Assembly: GCF_001425005.1 (NCBI RefSeq)
Contig: NZ_LMDB01000037.1
Coordinates: 253,269 to 317,268 of the forward strand
Direction: 5' to 3'
Length of the DNA stretch: 64,000 nucleotides
Source of the DNA: Duganella sp. Root336D2
GTDB taxonomy: Bacteria > Pseudomonadota > Gammaproteobacteria > Burkholderiales > Burkholderiaceae_D
Part shown: positions 1 through 8,714 of the stretch, one piece after another
How positions within the stretch are numbered: position 1 is the stretch's first letter
Layout of the letters: every line of letters begins with the position of its first letter
The notes under the pieces: model-generated
The model's input: only the letters and a program-made list of their open reading frames with translations
What the model was told of the DNA's origin: nothing
The model's database searches: none
Made by a program: the position numbers and the translations under genes

Positions 1-518
1 AGACCCTGCTGCCGGAATACGACGTGATTGTGCTGTCCGACTACAACAAGGGCGGCCTGGTCGATGTGGCCGAAATGATCGCCACCGCGCGCGCGGCCGG
101 CAAGATCGTGATGGTCGACCCGAAAGGCGACGACTTCTCGCCTTACAGAGGCGCCACCGTACTGACTCCCAACAAATCAGAACTGAAACGCATCGTCGGC
201 TCCTGGAACAGCGAAGAGCAACTGGTGACCAAGGCGCAGAACCTGCGCGCCGAACTGTCGCTGGACGCGCTGCTGCTGACCCGGTCGGAAGAGGGCATGA
301 CCTTGTTCACCGACGACGGCATCTTCAACGTACATGCCAGCGCCCGCGAAGTGTTCGACGTCTCCGGCGCAGGCGACACCGTGATTGCCACGATGGCCGC
401 CATGCTCGGCTCCGGCGCCGGCTGGCAAGACGCCGTCGACACCGCCAACCGCGCAGGCGGCATCGTGGTTGGCAAGCTCGGCACCGCCACCGTCACCCGC
501 GACGAACTATTCGCCTAA
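1..518 (+). CDS. rfaE1: Heptose-7-phosphate kinase, C-terminal part (RfaE1 type), partial at window start
   Basis: The reading frame is open from base 3 and the start lies outside the window. The product is the C-terminal half of a PfkB/ribokinase-fold sugar kinase. It phosphorylates D-glycero-D-manno-heptose 7-phosphate for ADP-heptose and lipopolysaccharide inner-core synthesis in the cytoplasm. Visible signatures are SDYNKG near the start, a TPNKSEL segment, and the PfkB anion-hole and catalytic-base motif DVSGAGDT near the end. The protein stops soon after the kinase fold (ending RDELFA). It therefore lacks the cytidylyltransferase domain of two-domain HldE, which points to the separate RfaE1 form usual in Betaproteobacteria. 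Its stop codon overlaps the stop of the convergent protease gene. Confidence 0.85.
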   Translation, partial: TLLPEYDVIVLSDYNKGGLVDVAEMIATARAAGKIVMVDPKGDDFSPYRGATVLTPNKSELKRIVGSWNSEEQLVTKAQNLRAELSLDALLLTRSEEGMTLFTDDGIFNVHASAREVFDVSGAGDTVIATMAAMLGSGAGWQDAVDTANRAGGIVVGKLGTATVTRDELFA

Positions 519-2338
519 ATTGAGCTTTGGCGCGAGACTTCGTGGCGGTGCTTGTACATGCCCAGCGCTTGCTTGAGCTCATCGCGCTGGGGCTTCACTC
601 CTGGCAACTTCACCTTTTTCGATTTGCTCTTGCCGCTGTCCGGATCGGCCAGGGTCAGCGTCAGGACGTCGCCGCCAAAGCCGTCCTCGTAGTTCATGTT
701 CGTGACCTGCTCCCAGCCGAAAATGCTTTGGTCGGCGTTCACGGTGATGCCTTCATACGCCACCACGATCGGGCCGAAATCGCGCGGCGGGAAATACTTC
801 AGCACGATCGCGCGCTCCGCGTCATCGGATGGGCGGTAGCGGTACGCCAGGGTGTGCTCGTGCGCCTTGGCGAAACGAGATTCGTAGGCATTCCATAAGC
901 GGCCTTCGATGGCGTCCGCCGTCAGGATCTCGCTGTGCCAGCTGTTCGTTACCGCCGTTGCGACCACAGCGCCAAACAGGGTGCCTGGAATCGGGCTGCC
1001 GACATTTTCCATGCGTTCGCTGAGCTTGGGGTGCGAGTCGAATGGGTGCGGTACGTTCGCGCCCTGCATCGCATCCTGGAACTGCTCGGAACAGGCGAAA
1101 GGCTTCAGGCCCTGCGCCACGTAAGTGGCGATGCCGATTTCGCCTTCGTGGCGGTCGTTGCGCTGGAACAGGTCTTCCTCGATGTGGCCGCGGTAATTGC
1201 CATAGGCGGAGATCTTGATCAGCGCCGAAATCAGCGGACGTCCCGATACCGCCTGCGCCGCTGCGCGGTCGGCGAGGAATTCGCGCTCGCGGCTTTCGCG
1301 CATCAAGCCCAGTTCCAGCGCCGTGCGGTACAGCGCCAATGGGTAGTAGGCGATCAGCGTCATCAAGTTGCCGCGCATGGCGCCAAGGTAGCCGTCGAAT
1401 TGCGACAGGGCGGGTCCGAGCTTTGCGCTGCGCTCGGTGTCGCCGCCGCTGAAGTGCGCCAGTTCGTGCGCCAGCACGGCGTCGGCTTCGCGCTGGTCCA
1501 GCACGCGCAGCAACGGCAGGCTGACGAACAGCGTGCGGCCGTCGATCGTTTCGTTGCCCAGCACGATGGGGCTTTCGGTGACAAAGAAGTTGGTGTCGAT
1601 GCCGCCGATGATCTGGCGTGGCGGGGCGGTACCCAGCATCCCAGCCAGGCCGCGCACACGCTGCCACAGTGCCGGTGCATCCTGTTCACGCACCAGTTCA
1701 CCTTCCACTTCGAACTTCCATTTGGGTCGCGCAAAGATCTGCGTGACGGCCAGCAGCGCGGCGGCTGCGGCGGCAATGCCGGTAATGGCCACCAGCTTGA
1801 TCGAATACATATGGAAGAACCAGGCGGTCAGCCAGAACGAAAGCCAGGCCAGCATGGCGTTTTGCGCCACCACTTCAAAGGAGCCCGACCAGGACAGCAG
1901 GCGTTGTCCCAGCAACAGGCTGCGGTACTGGGCGTCGCGGCCGCGCTGCGCCGCCAGGCAAAGCAGGGCGACCAGGGCTGCCAGCAGCACGCCGCCAACC
2001 AGCATGATCAGCGAGATGTTGTGCGCCCAGTAGAATTGCCATTGATGGCCCCATGATTCGCAGGCGCGGGAGCGGTACTCGGCCATCGCCGGGTCGCTGT
2101 TGCCGCAAACCGTGGAGGGTGGATCGGCACGGAAGCGCGCCAGCACCTGCTCGCGTTCCGCCAGGGCGACGTTGGCTTTGCGCATGTCGCCTTCGATCGA
2201 TTCAAGGAATTCCCCGTCCCACGTTTTGAGGACGTGGCCGCTGAACACAAAGGTAATGCCTGGAACCAGTGCCAGCGACAGCACCGCATACAGCGCGATG
2301 CGCATCAGGTCGGATTTCAGGGCAGCTAATGATCGCAT
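515..2338 (-). CDS. M48-family membrane metalloprotease
   Basis: A 607-residue integral membrane zinc protease. Hydrophobic segments lie at about residues 13-35, 95-118 and 155-200, and a cytoplasmic-type peptidase domain follows. The zinc site is HELAH at 291-295 with the third ligand Glu353 in REREFLAD, the M48 arrangement (HtpX/Ste24 family). The long C-terminal part (about 420-607) is not an HtpX feature and I do not recognise it. M48 proteases typically take part in membrane protein quality control, but the substrate here is unknown. The gene converges on the heptose kinase gene with a 4-base overlap of stop codons. It is divergent from the OmpA-like gene, with about 130 bp between the two starts. 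Confidence 0.8.
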   Translation of the reverse strand: MRSLAALKSDLMRIALYAVLSLALVPGITFVFSGHVLKTWDGEFLESIEGDMRKANVALAEREQVLARFRADPPSTVCGNSDPAMAEYRSRACESWGHQWQFYWAHNISLIMLVGGVLLAALVALLCLAAQRGRDAQYRSLLLGQRLLSWSGSFEVVAQNAMLAWLSFWLTAWFFHMYSIKLVAITGIAAAAAALLAVTQIFARPKWKFEVEGELVREQDAPALWQRVRGLAGMLGTAPPRQIIGGIDTNFFVTESPIVLGNETIDGRTLFVSLPLLRVLDQREADAVLAHELAHFSGGDTERSAKLGPALSQFDGYLGAMRGNLMTLIAYYPLALYRTALELGLMRESREREFLADRAAAQAVSGRPLISALIKISAYGNYRGHIEEDLFQRNDRHEGEIGIATYVAQGLKPFACSEQFQDAMQGANVPHPFDSHPKLSERMENVGSPIPGTLFGAVVATAVTNSWHSEILTADAIEGRLWNAYESRFAKAHEHTLAYRYRPSDDAERAIVLKYFPPRDFGPIVVAYEGITVNADQSIFGWEQVTNMNYEDGFGGDVLTLTLADPDSGKSKSKKVKLPGVKPQRDELKQALGMYKHRHEVSRQSSI

Positions 2339-2467
2339 GCTGATCTCGGTTGCAAAAAATATAAGTATGGCACCGCAGGTTTCGTTGCGTCATTGCAATC
2401 TCGAATTTGCGCGCCAATTGTCGCGTTTTTGTTATATTGGCAATCCCTCCAAACGGATGCCGATACC

Positions 2468-3436
2468 ATGCGAACCATTCTTTTTGCCGCCCTGGCAGCG
2501 CTTTCCTTCCAGGCCTACGCCCAGCCGAACTTCAGCAAGGACATTGCCGGCGGCAGCGACCACCCGTTGCTGCACCGCTATGAGGGTTCGATGCTCTATA
2601 TGTACGGCGGTGAGAACCTGGGCCAGGCCCGGGTTGTCGATGCCGAGGCAGGCAAGCCGGTGCTGCACAAGGTGGAAGGCAAGACGGCCAACCGCTATTA
2701 CTGGGGGCCGAAAGGGCGCAGTGCGCTGGAAATCCACCGCAACTACCAGCAGGCGCTGAGCGCTGCCGGTTTCAAGATCCTGTACGCCTGCGAGACCGAC
2801 CAATGCGAGAAGGCCAAGGTTCAGCACCTGGTGCAGGAGCTGCCGCGCGAAGTGCATTGGAAGTCGTTCGACGCGTATGTCAGCAGTACCTTCAATAGCG
2901 CCAACCAGCCGCGCTTCCACCTGGTCAGCGCAGCCAAGGCTGGACCTGGCGGCAATACCTATGTAATGGTCGCGCTGTCCGAATACACGGACTACCAGCG
3001 CGTGCGCCAGTTCGTGCAGATCGTCGAACCGACGGTGATGGAAGGCGGCAAGGTCACTGTCGATACGCGCGCCATCCAGGAGGGCTTGCAGCGCGATGGC
3101 AAGGTGGCGCTGTATGGCGTGACCTTCGACACCAACAAGGCCGTGATCCGCGAGCAATCGAGCGAGCAGCTGGAACAGATGGCCAAGGCCCTGCAGGCGC
3201 AGCCCAAGATGAAAGTCTTCATCGTCGGCCACACCGACGACCAGGGCGAGTTCGATGCCAACCTGGCGCTGTCGCAAAAGCGCGCGCAGGCCGTGGCTGA
3301 TGCGCTGGCCTCGAAGTACGGCATTCCCGCCAACCGCATGATGCCGCGTGGTGTCGCCAATATGGCGCCGGTGGCCAGCAACGCCAGCGACGAAGGCCGG
3401 GCCAAGAACCGTCGTGTGGAATTAGTTGTGCGTTGA
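2468..3436 (+). CDS. OmpA-family outer-membrane protein with N-terminal DUF4892-like region
   Basis: A 322-residue exported protein. I start it at the ATG of MRTILFAALAALSFQAYAQ, a clear signal peptide of about 18 residues; the frame is open further upstream but makes no export signal. The C-terminal 110 residues are an OmpA/MotB peptidoglycan-binding domain, with the typical GHTDDQG, LSQKRAQAV, GVAN and GRAKNRRVEL elements. The N-terminal 180 residues (GSDHPLLHRYEGS, AGFKILYACE) resemble the DUF4892 region found in front of some OmpA domains; that match is from memory and less certain. The likely role is anchoring the outer membrane to peptidoglycan. A GC-rich dyad follows the stop. Confidence 0.75.
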   Translation: MRTILFAALAALSFQAYAQPNFSKDIAGGSDHPLLHRYEGSMLYMYGGENLGQARVVDAEAGKPVLHKVEGKTANRYYWGPKGRSALEIHRNYQQALSAAGFKILYACETDQCEKAKVQHLVQELPREVHWKSFDAYVSSTFNSANQPRFHLVSAAKAGPGGNTYVMVALSEYTDYQRVRQFVQIVEPTVMEGGKVTVDTRAIQEGLQRDGKVALYGVTFDTNKAVIREQSSEQLEQMAKALQAQPKMKVFIVGHTDDQGEFDANLALSQKRAQAVADALASKYGIPANRMMPRGVANMAPVASNASDEGRAKNRRVELVVR

Positions 3437-3456
3437 TTGATCTGCCTCAAATAGCG

Positions 3457-3490
3457 CGCGGCCCGTGTCAGCCGGATGGCGCGGGCCGCG
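3457..3490 (+). terminator. Possible hairpin terminator after the OmpA-like gene
   Basis: CGCGGCCCG and CGGGCCGCG form a perfect 9-bp stem around a 16-base loop shortly after the OmpA-like stop. No T-tract follows, so it is only terminator-like. Confidence 0.3.
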
Positions 3491-3535
3491 TTGTGGCTGA
3501 ACGAGGTCTTCTCGTGTCCACTTATGGAGGCAATC

Positions 3536-3841
3536 ATGATCAGGAAATTAGTGCTCGCCGTCGCCACGCTGGTCGCTTGCATGGGCATGGCATTCGCCCA
3601 GGTTGACGTCAACAAAGCCGACCAGGCCGCACTCGATAGCGTCAAGGGTATCGGTCCGGCCAAGTCCAAAGCCATCATGGCGGAACGCGCGAAAGGGGAG
3701 TTCAAGGATTGGGCCGACCTGGAACAGCGCGTCAAAGGCATAGGAGAGAAGAACGCCATGAAGTTGTCGGAGGCCGGGCTGATGGTCAATGGCAAGTCGC
3801 GCGAAGGCGCCGCTCCGCGCAAGGAAGCCGCTCGAAAATAG
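3536..3841 (+). CDS. Secreted helix-hairpin-helix protein, ComEA-like
   Basis: A 101-residue protein with a signal peptide (about residues 1-22, ending AFA) followed by one ComEA-type helix-hairpin-helix unit (VNKADQAALDSVKGIGPAKS ... VKGIGEKNAMKL). These units bind DNA non-specifically through the backbone. The start is fixed by GGAGG about 7 bases upstream of ATG 3536. Periplasmic ComEA proteins act in DNA uptake, but a lone HhH protein of this size also occurs in bacteria not known to be competent. Function as a DNA-uptake protein is therefore inferred. The C-terminus is basic (KSREGAAPRKEAARK). Confidence 0.75.
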   Translation: MIRKLVLAVATLVACMGMAFAQVDVNKADQAALDSVKGIGPAKSKAIMAERAKGEFKDWADLEQRVKGIGEKNAMKLSEAGLMVNGKSREGAAPRKEAARK

Positions 3842-3966
3842 CCGGAACCTTGCTGCATTAATCCGCAGGCGGCGCCATTTATCGGCAAGGTGAAGCGTTC
3901 ATCGCATGCTTCCCCCGACGCCTGCGGCCTGGGGCAGAGTTATGGACATGACAATGTCGTCATGCC

Positions 3967-4563
3967 ATGAGAAACTACCGCCCCATGAAACCCCATGTTG
4001 TTTTCCTCGCCGCTGTCGCTTCAGTTTCCTTGCTGGCATTGGCCCAGCCAACCGCAAGCCTGGACAAGAGCTGGTACCTCGCCGGTGAAAACCCGGACCT
4101 CTATGAAATAGGCGCCGACCCCAATGGCTTCCGGCGCGGCAGCTTCGCGAAATTCCTGCGCGCGAAAACAGATGATCGCAAGGCATGGGCTACGCTGATG
4201 CAGACCGTTGCTGCCGACAAGTACCGCGGCAAGCGCGTGCGCTTCTCGGCACAGGTCCGCACCGACAGCATCGGTGCCTGGAGTGGCTTGTGGATGCGGG
4301 TGGATCTGGAAAACGGCGAGATGGATGGTTTTTACAATAGCCAGGACAAGCCGATCAAGGGCACTACCGATTGGCAATTGCGCAGCGTTACGCTGGATGT
4401 TGCGGAGCACGCGGACTTCGTTTTGTTTGGCGTGAATGGCGCAGGCGGCGGCACTGTCTGGATCGATGACCTCAAAATGGAAGTGGTCGACAAAAACGTA
4501 CCCGTCGACAAAATGCCGCCGCGCGAGTACTGGCGCGCGCAGCACACCAATCCGAGCCTGTAA
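3967..4563 (+). CDS. Exported protein of unknown function, coupled to the LytS-type kinase
   Basis: A 198-residue protein with a signal peptide (VVFLAAVASVSLLALAQ). I do not recognise a named family. Its central pattern (KRVRFSAQVRTD, GLWMRVDLENGEMDGFYN, WQLRSVTLDVAEHADFVLFGVNGAGGGTVWIDDLKMEVV) looks like a jelly-roll carbohydrate-binding-type beta sandwich. An alternative ATG at 3985 gives MKPHVV and an equally good signal peptide; neither has a convincing ribosome site. The stop is one base before the start of the sensor kinase gene. The three genes therefore probably form one transcript, and this protein may sense or respond to an envelope ligand with them. Confidence 0.6.
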   Translation: MRNYRPMKPHVVFLAAVASVSLLALAQPTASLDKSWYLAGENPDLYEIGADPNGFRRGSFAKFLRAKTDDRKAWATLMQTVAADKYRGKRVRFSAQVRTDSIGAWSGLWMRVDLENGEMDGFYNSQDKPIKGTTDWQLRSVTLDVAEHADFVLFGVNGAGGGTVWIDDLKMEVVDKNVPVDKMPPREYWRAQHTNPSL

Positions 4564-4564
4564 G

Positions 4565-5608
4565 ATGCAGAATGGACCTCATGCCGCATTGCGCCAACTC
4601 TTGTCCGTGAACCTGCGGGAAGGCGCTTCCAGTGCGGGAATGTTCTTGCTGGTGGCTGGATTGGCCGTCTTTGCCGGCTCTTATGACCGGCTTGCCTTGT
4701 TCGGCGCGCTCCTGCTCGACGCAGCCATCGTGCTGGCCGGCGCGCACGCACTGCGTTGGATGCTGCCGCCAAAGGCTGGCTGGACCTGGTGCTGGGCAGC
4801 CCAGCCACTGCTGCAGCTGATCGCTGCTGTCGTTGCGATGCAGGCCTACATCAAGGGGACAGGCTATTTCCTGCTGCTGGCGCTGTCGCCGGCGCAAATG
4901 CTGGGCAGTGCGCTGGCTTTCGGAACCGTTGTACTGGCAGTTCCGCTGATGTATGCCCATCGCCAGGCGCGCGCCCTCGAAATTTCGGAACTGCAGCGCG
5001 CCGCTTTGCAGGCGGAATTGAAGTCGCTGCAGGCGCAGGTGGAACCGCATTTCCTCTATAACACGCTGGCCAATACGCGCTACCTGGCGCGCCATGCGCC
5101 GGAGCGCGCGGTGGAAATGCTGGATCACCTGATTGCCTACCTGCGCACCGCTTTGCCCGACATGCGCACATCGTCATCCACGCTGGCTCGCGAGTGCGAG
5201 CTGGCGGGCCATTACCTGGCCCTGATGGAAATCCGCTTCGGCGCGCGGCTTGCGACCAGGCTCGATTGCCCTGGGGACCTGGGCAGCCTGCCGGTCCCGC
5301 CGATGATGTTGATGTCGCTGGTGGAAAACGCGGTGCAGCACGGTGTCGAACCGAAACCGGGCGCCGTATGCGTAAGCGTCGCGGCGGCGCTGCGCGGCGA
5401 CGGCAGGCTGGGCATCATCGTGCGCGACGACGGTGGGGGGCTGCAGCGCGGGCAGGGCACGACGCTGCTGGGCAGCGGAGTCGGGCTGCGCAATGTACGG
5501 GAACGGCTGCAGGCGCTGTACGGCGGCCGGGCCGCTTTCGAACTGCGGCAGGCAGCCGACGGCGCCACTGAGGCGGAATTGCTGTTGCCGGTCGAGGGGC
5601 GCGCATGA
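4565..5608 (+). CDS. LytS/YpdA-type sensor histidine kinase
   Basis: A 347-residue membrane histidine kinase. The N-terminal 130 residues hold about four hydrophobic segments. The short dimerisation box EPHFLYNTL contains the phosphoacceptor His162, and the C-terminal HATPase domain shows SLVENAVQHG (N box) and DDGGG (G box). This is the His_kinase class that partners LytTR regulators. The ATG at 4565 follows the preceding stop by one base, and the ATGA at the 3' end overlaps the regulator start, so the three genes are translationally coupled. The signal sensed is not evident. Confidence 0.85.
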   Translation: MQNGPHAALRQLLSVNLREGASSAGMFLLVAGLAVFAGSYDRLALFGALLLDAAIVLAGAHALRWMLPPKAGWTWCWAAQPLLQLIAAVVAMQAYIKGTGYFLLLALSPAQMLGSALAFGTVVLAVPLMYAHRQARALEISELQRAALQAELKSLQAQVEPHFLYNTLANTRYLARHAPERAVEMLDHLIAYLRTALPDMRTSSSTLARECELAGHYLALMEIRFGARLATRLDCPGDLGSLPVPPMMLMSLVENAVQHGVEPKPGAVCVSVAAALRGDGRLGIIVRDDGGGLQRGQGTTLLGSGVGLRNVRERLQALYGGRAAFELRQAADGATEAELLLPVEGRA

Positions 5609-6366
5609 AACCACGCATCCTGATCGCCGATGACGAACCGCTGCTGCGCGCGGAGCTGCGCGAGCTGCTGGCCGCGCTGTGGCCGGAGGCGGAGCTTTTA
5701 CCCGATGCTGCGGACGGCTTCGAGGCGCTGCGGCTGGCACGCGAACTGGCGCCGGACGTGGCCTTCCTTGATATCCGCATGCCTGGACTGGATGGGCTGC
5801 AGCTCGCGGCCACATTCGGCTCGCGCACGCACGTGGTGTTTGTCACCGCATACAACGAGCATGCGCTGGCCGCATTCGAGCAGGGCGCGCATGACTATTT
5901 GCTGAAACCGGTCGATGCTGCGCGATTGGCGCGCACAGTCGGGCGGCTGCGCGAGCGGGTGCTGCTGCCGCCGCCGGATTTGCGCCGAATCACTGCCGAC
6001 GTGCGCGCGGCAAGCGCGCTGTCCGCGACCGCCGGGACGCAGGCGCCTTCATGGATCCAGGCGTCGGTAGGGCAGGCGGTGCACTTCATCGACCTGTCCG
6101 ACATCCTGTACTTTGTCGCTGAGGACAAGTACACGCGCGTGGTGGCGCAGGGACTGGAGGCGCACATCCGCACGCCGCTCAAGGAGCTCGCTGGAACGCT
6201 GGAAGGAGCGGGATTCTGGCAGGTCCACCGCAGCTACGTGGTAGCGGTGAAGCGCATTGCCGCCGCCGTGCGCGACGGCGACAACGCGATGTGGCTTACT
6301 TTACGCGGGCATGGAGCGCGGCTGCCGGTCAGCCAGCGCTTCCAGCACCGTTTCAAGGGGATGTGA
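5605..6366 (+). CDS. LytTR-family response regulator
   Basis: A 253-residue response regulator. The receiver domain spans residues 4-120, with the acidic pocket DDE at 9-11, the phosphoacceptor Asp56 in FLDIRMPG, and the signature Lys in LLKPVD. The LytTR DNA-binding domain spans about 150-250 (IQASVGQAVHFIDLSDILYF ... WQVHRSYVVAVKRI). It starts within the last codon of the kinase gene (ATGA overlap). LytTR regulators bind pairs of short direct repeats and often control envelope functions; the target here is unknown. Its 3' end overlaps the convergent flavoprotein gene by 14 bases. Confidence 0.88.
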   Translation: MKPRILIADDEPLLRAELRELLAALWPEAELLPDAADGFEALRLARELAPDVAFLDIRMPGLDGLQLAATFGSRTHVVFVTAYNEHALAAFEQGAHDYLLKPVDAARLARTVGRLRERVLLPPPDLRRITADVRAASALSATAGTQAPSWIQASVGQAVHFIDLSDILYFVAEDKYTRVVAQGLEAHIRTPLKELAGTLEGAGFWQVHRSYVVAVKRIAAAVRDGDNAMWLTLRGHGARLPVSQRFQHRFKGM

Positions 6367-8065
6367 CAGGCAGGTTGGCCAGGAAGGCGTGAATCTGCGA
6401 CACCACGGCCGCGCCTTCGCCGACACCTGCGGCGACGCGCTTGGTGGAGCCCGAGCGCACGTCGCCGATGGCAAATACGCCCGGCACGCTGGTTTCCAGC
6501 GGAGCGCGCTGCGGCGCATCGGCCAGCGTCATCTTGGCGCGGCACTGGTCCTTGATGGCGTCGAAGCCGGTGCGGATGAACCCTTGCGCGTCAACCTCCA
6601 CGCCGCAATCGGCCAGCCAGGCCGTATTCGGGTCGGCGCCGATGAACAGGAACAGGCGGCATACGTCGCAGCTATCGACTGCACCGGTCTCCTTGCACAG
6701 GAAGCTGACCTTGGACAGGCCGTCATCATTGCCTTCCAGCGCAGTGATCTCGGTATGCGTGTGCAGCTCGATATTCGGCGTCGCCTTGATGCGGTCGATC
6801 AGGTAAGTCGACATGGTGGCCTTCAGGCCGGAGCCGCGAATCACCATATGCACCTTGGAGGCAAAGCCGGAGAGGAAAACCGCCGCCTGGCCGGCGGAGT
6901 TGCCGCCGCCAACCAGCACCACTTCTTCCGACTTGCACAGCTTGGCCTCGATCGGCGAAGCCCAGAAGTATATGCCGCGCCCTTCGAATTCGCCGATATT
7001 GTCGAGGGCAGGGCGCTTGTAGCGCGCGCCGCTGGCCAGCACCACGGTCTTGGCGCGCACCACCTGTCCGCCGGCGATTTCCACGCGCAGCGGCCAGCTG
7101 TCGCACAGCAGGCGCGTGGCCGGGGCGGGGATCGCGACCTCCACGCCGAACTTCTGCGCCTGTACGAAGGCGCGGCCGGCCAGGGCCCGGCCGGAAATGC
7201 CGGTCGGGAAGCCAAGATAGTTTTCAATGCGCGCACTGGCGGCAGCCTGGCCGCCGTAGGCGCGCTGTTCCAGTGCCAGCACGGACAAGCCTTCCGATCC
7301 GGCGTACACCGACGTCGCGAGGCCGGCAGGTCCGGCGCCGACCACCACTACATCCCACAGCTTTTCGGTGTCGATTTCAGGCAGCAGGCCGATGCAATAG
7401 CCGACTTCCGCGTTGCTTGGGTTTTTTTTCACCACGCCGTCCGGGCATACCACCAGCGGCCAGTCTTCCGGACCCGGTTCGTAGTATTCGCATAGCGCGC
7501 GCGCCTGTTCGTCGTCTTTCGGATCAAGGATGCGGTAGGGGTAGCCGTTGCTGCTCAAGAAGCTGCGCAAGTGGAACAGGGCCGCATTTCCGGGCGGGGA
7601 AACCAGCACCAGGCCGCCGCCTTCGGTCTCCAGCAGGCCGACGCGGCGCAGGATCAGGGCGCGCACGATGCGCTCGCCCAGCTCCGCTTCCGCAATCACC
7701 AGTGCGCGCAGGTTCTCCGGCGACACTTCCAGCACCTCGACATCGTCCTTGGCGGTGGCGTTGACCAGGGAAGGGCGCCCGGAAAGCTGCGATACCTCGG
7801 CAGTGAATTCGCCGGGACCGTGCTCGGTCAGGAATTCGGAGTTGCCAAGGCCGTCATATTTGCAGATCGTGATCGAACCTTTCAGCCCGATGATCAGGCC
7901 AAAGCAGGTGTGACCGGCTTCGAGAATGCGCACGCCGCGCGCATACTGGCGCACCGTGCCGAAGCGGTGCAGGCGCTTGATTTCCTGCTCGGTCAGCACC
8001 GGGTTGACCTGGTGCCTGCGGCTCTCCAGCGTGGACGGCATGGAGATGACTTCGGTGTCGCTCAT
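6353..8065 (-). CDS. cNMP-binding-domain thioredoxin-reductase-like FAD oxidoreductase
   Basis: A 570-residue three-part protein. Residues about 22-135 are a cyclic-nucleotide-binding (Crp/PKA-type) domain. About 150-230 look like a thioredoxin-fold segment without a CxxC. About 237-570 are a class II pyridine nucleotide-disulfide oxidoreductase, with GAGPAG (243-248), the NADPH-binding GGGNSAGQAAVF near 386-397, and the FAD-binding GVFAIGDVR. Thioredoxin reductase normally has CATC where this protein has FWASP (367-371), so the classical dithiol chemistry is absent. It is probably NADPH-dependent, with activity gated by a bound effector. The architecture occurs in other bacteria, but its substrate is not known to me. 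Confidence 0.8.
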   Translation of the reverse strand: MSDTEVISMPSTLESRRHQVNPVLTEQEIKRLHRFGTVRQYARGVRILEAGHTCFGLIIGLKGSITICKYDGLGNSEFLTEHGPGEFTAEVSQLSGRPSLVNATAKDDVEVLEVSPENLRALVIAEAELGERIVRALILRRVGLLETEGGGLVLVSPPGNAALFHLRSFLSSNGYPYRILDPKDDEQARALCEYYEPGPEDWPLVVCPDGVVKKNPSNAEVGYCIGLLPEIDTEKLWDVVVVGAGPAGLATSVYAGSEGLSVLALEQRAYGGQAAASARIENYLGFPTGISGRALAGRAFVQAQKFGVEVAIPAPATRLLCDSWPLRVEIAGGQVVRAKTVVLASGARYKRPALDNIGEFEGRGIYFWASPIEAKLCKSEEVVLVGGGNSAGQAAVFLSGFASKVHMVIRGSGLKATMSTYLIDRIKATPNIELHTHTEITALEGNDDGLSKVSFLCKETGAVDSCDVCRLFLFIGADPNTAWLADCGVEVDAQGFIRTGFDAIKDQCRAKMTLADAPQRAPLETSVPGVFAIGDVRSGSTKRVAAGVGEGAAVVSQIHAFLANLPVTSP

Positions 8066-8130
8066 GGGGAAAGGCTCCTCTATTAATGCATGTAGTTTAA
8101 TGCAATTACCCCGGCCTGCTATGATTTACC

Positions 8131-8691
8131 ATGACCTTTACCATCCGGCCGCTGCAAGCAGAAGAATTGGCCGCCTTCTTCCATTATCTGAACGACCACC
8201 TGCTCGATAACGGGCGTGATGGCGCCCCGTTGTTCCAGCCCATGTCGCGCACCAGCGCCGGCTTCCCGCCGGAGAAGATCAACGGCTTCAGTACCGGTCT
8301 GCTGGCCAGCTTTGGCCAGCAAGGCTGGCGCCGGGTCTGGGGCGCGCTGCGCGAAGGGGAAATCATGGGACACATCGACCTGCGTTCGCGGCCCGAAGCA
8401 GCGGCACGCCATCGCTGCCTGCTGGGCATGGGCGTGCACCGCGCCGCGCGCCGCAACGGGCTTGGCGCCGCGATGGTGAAAACGGCAGCCGAATGGGCGC
8501 GCGGGCAGGGCCTGGAATGGGTCGACCTGGAGGTCCTGACGGGCAACGCCCCGGCCCGCGCGCTATACCGCAAGTGCGGGTTCGTGCAGACGGGCGAGAT
8601 TCCCGACCTGTTCCGGATCGATGGCGAAAGCCAGGGCTATGTCTTCATGTCCCTGCACCTCGCCGCCGAAGCGGATAAAATGGTCGTTTGA
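8131..8691 (+). CDS. GNAT-family N-acetyltransferase
   Basis: A 186-residue acetyltransferase of the GNAT fold. The acetyl-CoA-binding motif A is visible as LGMGVHRAARRNGLGAAMVKTA (R/Q-x-x-G-x-G/A type). Motif B follows in WVDLEVLTGNAPARALYRKCGFVQTGE, the usual signature of small-molecule or ribosomal-protein acetylases. The substrate cannot be told from sequence. It is divergent from the flavoprotein gene and ends about 20 bases before the cysM start, so it may share its transcript. Confidence 0.8.
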   Translation: MTFTIRPLQAEELAAFFHYLNDHLLDNGRDGAPLFQPMSRTSAGFPPEKINGFSTGLLASFGQQGWRRVWGALREGEIMGHIDLRSRPEAAARHRCLLGMGVHRAARRNGLGAAMVKTAAEWARGQGLEWVDLEVLTGNAPARALYRKCGFVQTGEIPDLFRIDGESQGYVFMSLHLAAEADKMVV

Positions 8692-8714
8692 CAGAACATT
8701 ACACAGCAGGAACC

